Shown here one piece after another: positions 5,118-7,381 of a stretch of DNA of 7,381 nt. Numbering within the stretch: the stretch's first letter is position 1; each line of letters starts with the position of its first letter. The notes under the pieces are model-generated. The model was not told the DNA's origin, made no database searches, and saw only the letters and a program-made list of their open reading frames with translations. The position numbers and the translations under genes were made by a program. Source of the DNA: Bacteroidota bacterium (lineage in GTDB: Bacteria; Bacteroidota; Kryptoniia; Kryptoniales; JAKASW01); assembly GCA_021785235.1 (NCBI GenBank), contig JAJYGB010000638.1, positions 1 to 7,381 of the forward strand. Direction: 5' to 3'.

Positions 5118-7381
5118 ATGCCGGTCGCCGCAGGGTCCCCGGAGAAGGTGGCTTTTGGGAGGGACGTCTACCGCTACATCTGGACAGCGATGGGGGCGCT
5201 GACTCTCCTGTGGGCTTCCTTGTCAATTCTTCATCCTTTGCTAATCCATATTTGGCTGACCTTCTACTTGCCGACTGTCATTGCCATGTTTGTGGGGCTG
5301 TGGCTAAACTCTCGCGGCGAAACGAAGCATGCGGTGATTGTTCTTCTTGCCTCTGGGTGGACTGTCTTCACGCTGCTTGCCGTATTATACCAGCCCGTCC
5401 TCCCTCCGGATAACAACAGGTACATTATAATTGTGGTCGCGGCCGGTCTTCTGCTCGGGAAGAGAGCCGGCATTCTCTCCGCGACAATCTGCGGCCTGAC
5501 GGAAATTGCGCTGATGCTGGTGGTCAACACCGGGACGAAAGCAGCGACGGCTCCGGACGTATCGGCCAGCATGCTGCTGCCCCATCTTTTCTTCTTGTAC
5601 TTGGCGGCTCTGGTCCCAATGTTCGCCACTCGACGCGTCAGGGTTGCGCTGCAGATCGCCGACGAAGAACGCGAGGAACGCAGGCGTGCCGAAGAAATAG
5701 CGTCGGAAAACGAAATGCGCTTTCTCGCGCTTGTCGATCACTCTCCCGATGCGATTATGATACATAGGGACGGGAAATTTATCCATTTAAATCCCGCGTC
5801 TCTTGAAATCCTGAGGGCGAATTCCTTGAACCAGTTGCTCGGTAAATCGATCATGGAGGTCGTGCACCCGGATCACAGAGAGCTGGTCGCGACCGCGCTG
5901 GATCAGATGCAGAAGACCCGGACTTCTTCCCAGATACGAGAAGGCAGGATGTTGAGGCTGGACGGGGCCGTGGCGGATGTTGAAACCGCGAGCATTCCTG
6001 TCTCCTTTCAGGGCGCACCGGCGATTCAGACCATAGTGAGGGATGTGACCGACCGAAAGAAACTGCAGGAACAAATGCGCCTCCAGATCGCCGCCCTGAA
6101 CTCCGCGGCCAATGGTATCGTCATCACCGATCGGGAAGGTACAATCGTCTGGGTAAACGCTGCTTTCGAATCGCTGACGGGCTACAATCTGTCGGAGACC
6201 ATCGGAAGGAATCCGCGCGAACTTGTCAAGTCCGGGAAGCAGGGGCCCTCGTTCTACAAGGAATTGTGGGAGTCCATTCTGTCGGGCAAGCCATGGCACG
6301 GCGAGCTTGTGAACCGGCGTAAGGACAATACTCTTTACAATGAGTATATGACAATAACTCCCGTGCTCGATGAACACGGCGCCATAACGCATTTTGTGGC
6401 CGTCAAACAGGATATAACTTCTCAGAAGCTTCTTGAGGAACAGCTTCTTCAGTCGCATAAGCTTGAAGGGATCGGTCAGCTCGCGGGCGGGGTAGCTCAT
6501 GATTATAACAACATTCTGAACGTTGTGGTGGGATACGCCGAACTTCTGAGGCGGAAGTTGAGTGAGAACGACCCCGCGAAGCAGCCCCTCGACGCCATAG
6601 TGAACGCCGCGAGAAGAGGCGCGGATCTTACGCGACAGCTCCTCGCCTTCGCACGCAAAGAAATCATATCGCCGAAGGTGATCAACGTTAACTCAGCAGT
6701 TGAGTCCATCAGGAATATGCTTAACAGAGTAATTGGGGAGAACGTCAAGCTGGTTTTCATACCTACGAAAGATCTGTGGAATGTGAGAATCGATCCGACC
6801 CAGTTCGACCAGATACTTGTTAACCTTGCCTCAAATGCCAGAGATGCGATAAAGGATGTGGGAACAATTACGATTAAGACCGTAAACGTTTCATTACCTC
6901 CCGGATATCTACGTGGTTCCTCCGACATGGCCCAGGGCGAGTACGTCAAGATCAAATTTGAGGATGATGGCAGAGGCATGGATGCGGAAACATTGAAGCG
7001 GATTTTTGAGCCTTTCTTTACGACGAAACCGAAGGGGCATGGAACCGGCCTCGGCCTTTCTACCATCTATGGAATCGTCAAGCAGAACGGCGGCGCCATT
7101 GAGGTTGCGAGCGAATTCGGAAAGGGGTCCACATTTGTAGTATACCTGCCTCGATTCGTCGGTGAGACTTATGAACCCGAAAAAGAACTTCCCGATGAGT
7201 CCTTACGGGGTACGGAGACTATCCTTGTCGTCGAGGATCAGGCCGACCTGCTGAATCTCGCCAAGACTTCCCTTGAAGAATTCGGATACAACGTGATGAC
7301 GTCACTTGACTCCGTGGATGCTGAACTTCTTTCCGATGCTTACGGCGGGGAAATCCACCTGCTCCTTTCCGACGTCATTAT
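5118..7381 (+). CDS. Membrane-bound hybrid sensor histidine kinase (6 TM, PAS-PAS-HisKA-HATPase-receiver), 3' truncated by window
   Basis: 754 complete codons are visible and the frame is still open at the window end. Six hydrophobic segments lie near residues 21-39, 43-64, 71-91, 102-114, 116-137 and 152-171; no known MASE-type family is recognised. A charged helix (175-200) leads to PAS1 (about 201-315, ending VRDVTDRK) and PAS2 (about 322-437, with VNAAFESLTGY and ending VKQDITSQK). The dimerisation/phosphorylation domain has the H-box at 457-467, with His461 in GGVAHDYNNIL. The ATPase has an N box at 569-578 (Asn573), DDGRG at 616-620, IFEPFFTTK at 629-637 and GTGLGL at 642-647. A linker leads to a receiver starting TILVVED (701-707), and the window ends just after phospho-acceptor Asp752. 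It autophosphorylates His461 and probably relays to Asp752; the stimulus is unknown. Start: ATG 5118 has only a distant GAGGA (5099-5103); GTG 5097 is the alternative, and a stop at 5073 limits anything further upstream. Confidence 0.93.
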   Translation, partial: MPVAAGSPEKVAFGRDVYRYIWTAMGALTLLWASLSILHPLLIHIWLTFYLPTVIAMFVGLWLNSRGETKHAVIVLLASGWTVFTLLAVLYQPVLPPDNNRYIIIVVAAGLLLGKRAGILSATICGLTEIALMLVVNTGTKAATAPDVSASMLLPHLFFLYLAALVPMFATRRVRVALQIADEEREERRRAEEIASENEMRFLALVDHSPDAIMIHRDGKFIHLNPASLEILRANSLNQLLGKSIMEVVHPDHRELVATALDQMQKTRTSSQIREGRMLRLDGAVADVETASIPVSFQGAPAIQTIVRDVTDRKKLQEQMRLQIAALNSAANGIVITDREGTIVWVNAAFESLTGYNLSETIGRNPRELVKSGKQGPSFYKELWESILSGKPWHGELVNRRKDNTLYNEYMTITPVLDEHGAITHFVAVKQDITSQKLLEEQLLQSHKLEGIGQLAGGVAHDYNNILNVVVGYAELLRRKLSENDPAKQPLDAIVNAARRGADLTRQLLAFARKEIISPKVINVNSAVESIRNMLNRVIGENVKLVFIPTKDLWNVRIDPTQFDQILVNLASNARDAIKDVGTITIKTVNVSLPPGYLRGSSDMAQGEYVKIKFEDDGRGMDAETLKRIFEPFFTTKPKGHGTGLGLSTIYGIVKQNGGAIEVASEFGKGSTFVVYLPRFVGETYEPEKELPDESLRGTETILVVEDQADLLNLAKTSLEEFGYNVMTSLDSVDAELLSDAYGGEIHLLLSDVI

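Noticed and set aside
5042..5413. 123-residue + strand open frame overlapping the kinase start
   Set aside because: It overlaps the kinase in another frame. The kinase frame has membrane segments and downstream domains; this one has no ribosome binding site or recognisable content.
5787..7066. Two long - strand open frames (5787-6500 and 6503-7066)
   Set aside because: They lie antisense to the PAS, HisKA and ATPase regions, whose motifs are clear on the + strand. They are shadows produced by codon bias.
1..7381. Defence system, CRISPR array, transposon, phage or toxin-antitoxin genes
   Set aside because: I looked for spaced direct repeats, transposase or integrase motifs, terminal inverted repeats and small paired genes, and found none.

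Overview
The window reads as chromosomal DNA from a Bacteroidota/Chlorobiota-type bacterium that carries a type IX secretion system (T9SS). Ignavibacteria, Melioribacter or a related lineage is the best guess. Two of the four genes end in a T9SS type A C-terminal sorting domain with the motif LSQNYPNPFNP, which is characteristic of that group. Three genes have textbook GGAGG-type ribosome binding sites 6 to 8 nt before their starts. Classical Bacteroidia and Flavobacteriia mostly lack such sites, so this favours the Ignavibacteria/Chlorobi side. The assignment is inferred from motifs; no ribosomal or other marker gene is present.

Layout, all on the + strand. (1) 1-82: a short upstream region with a perfect 8-bp inverted repeat. 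(2) 83-2014: a 643-residue secreted protein starting at TTG, with an N-terminal domain that vaguely resembles TolB/FlgT/CsgG-type folds, a bacterial Ig-like (Big_1/invasin type) domain, an unrecognised beta-rich middle and a T9SS sorting domain. (3) 2131-3156: a 341-residue predicted lipoprotein with a carboxypeptidase-regulatory-like Ig fold and a C-terminal module resembling DUF3108-type periplasmic beta proteins. (4) 3157-3359: a structured intergenic region with two strong hairpins and one more inverted repeat. (5) 3360-4661: a 433-residue secreted seven-repeat YVTN-type beta-propeller with a second T9SS sorting domain. (6) 4662-5117: a 456-bp gap with a hairpin just after the stop codon, one weak promoter candidate and no convincing gene. 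(7) 5118 to the window end: a membrane-bound hybrid sensor histidine kinase (six predicted membrane segments, PAS, PAS, HisKA, HATPase, receiver) that is cut off by the window end right after its receiver phospho-acceptor Asp.

The first three genes form a cluster of envelope or surface proteins: two T9SS cargoes, expected to be exported across the outer membrane and anchored or released, flank one lipoprotein. The gap after the lipoprotein contains terminator-like hairpins, so the propeller gene may be its own transcription unit. The kinase is probably separately transcribed, and nothing in the window shows that it regulates the surface genes.

I saw no RNA genes, CRISPR array, insertion sequence, transposase, phage gene or defence system. 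I do not see a clearly new multi-gene system. The least explained parts are the 643-residue protein's architecture, the kinase's membrane sensor module and the hairpin-rich 3157-3359 region.
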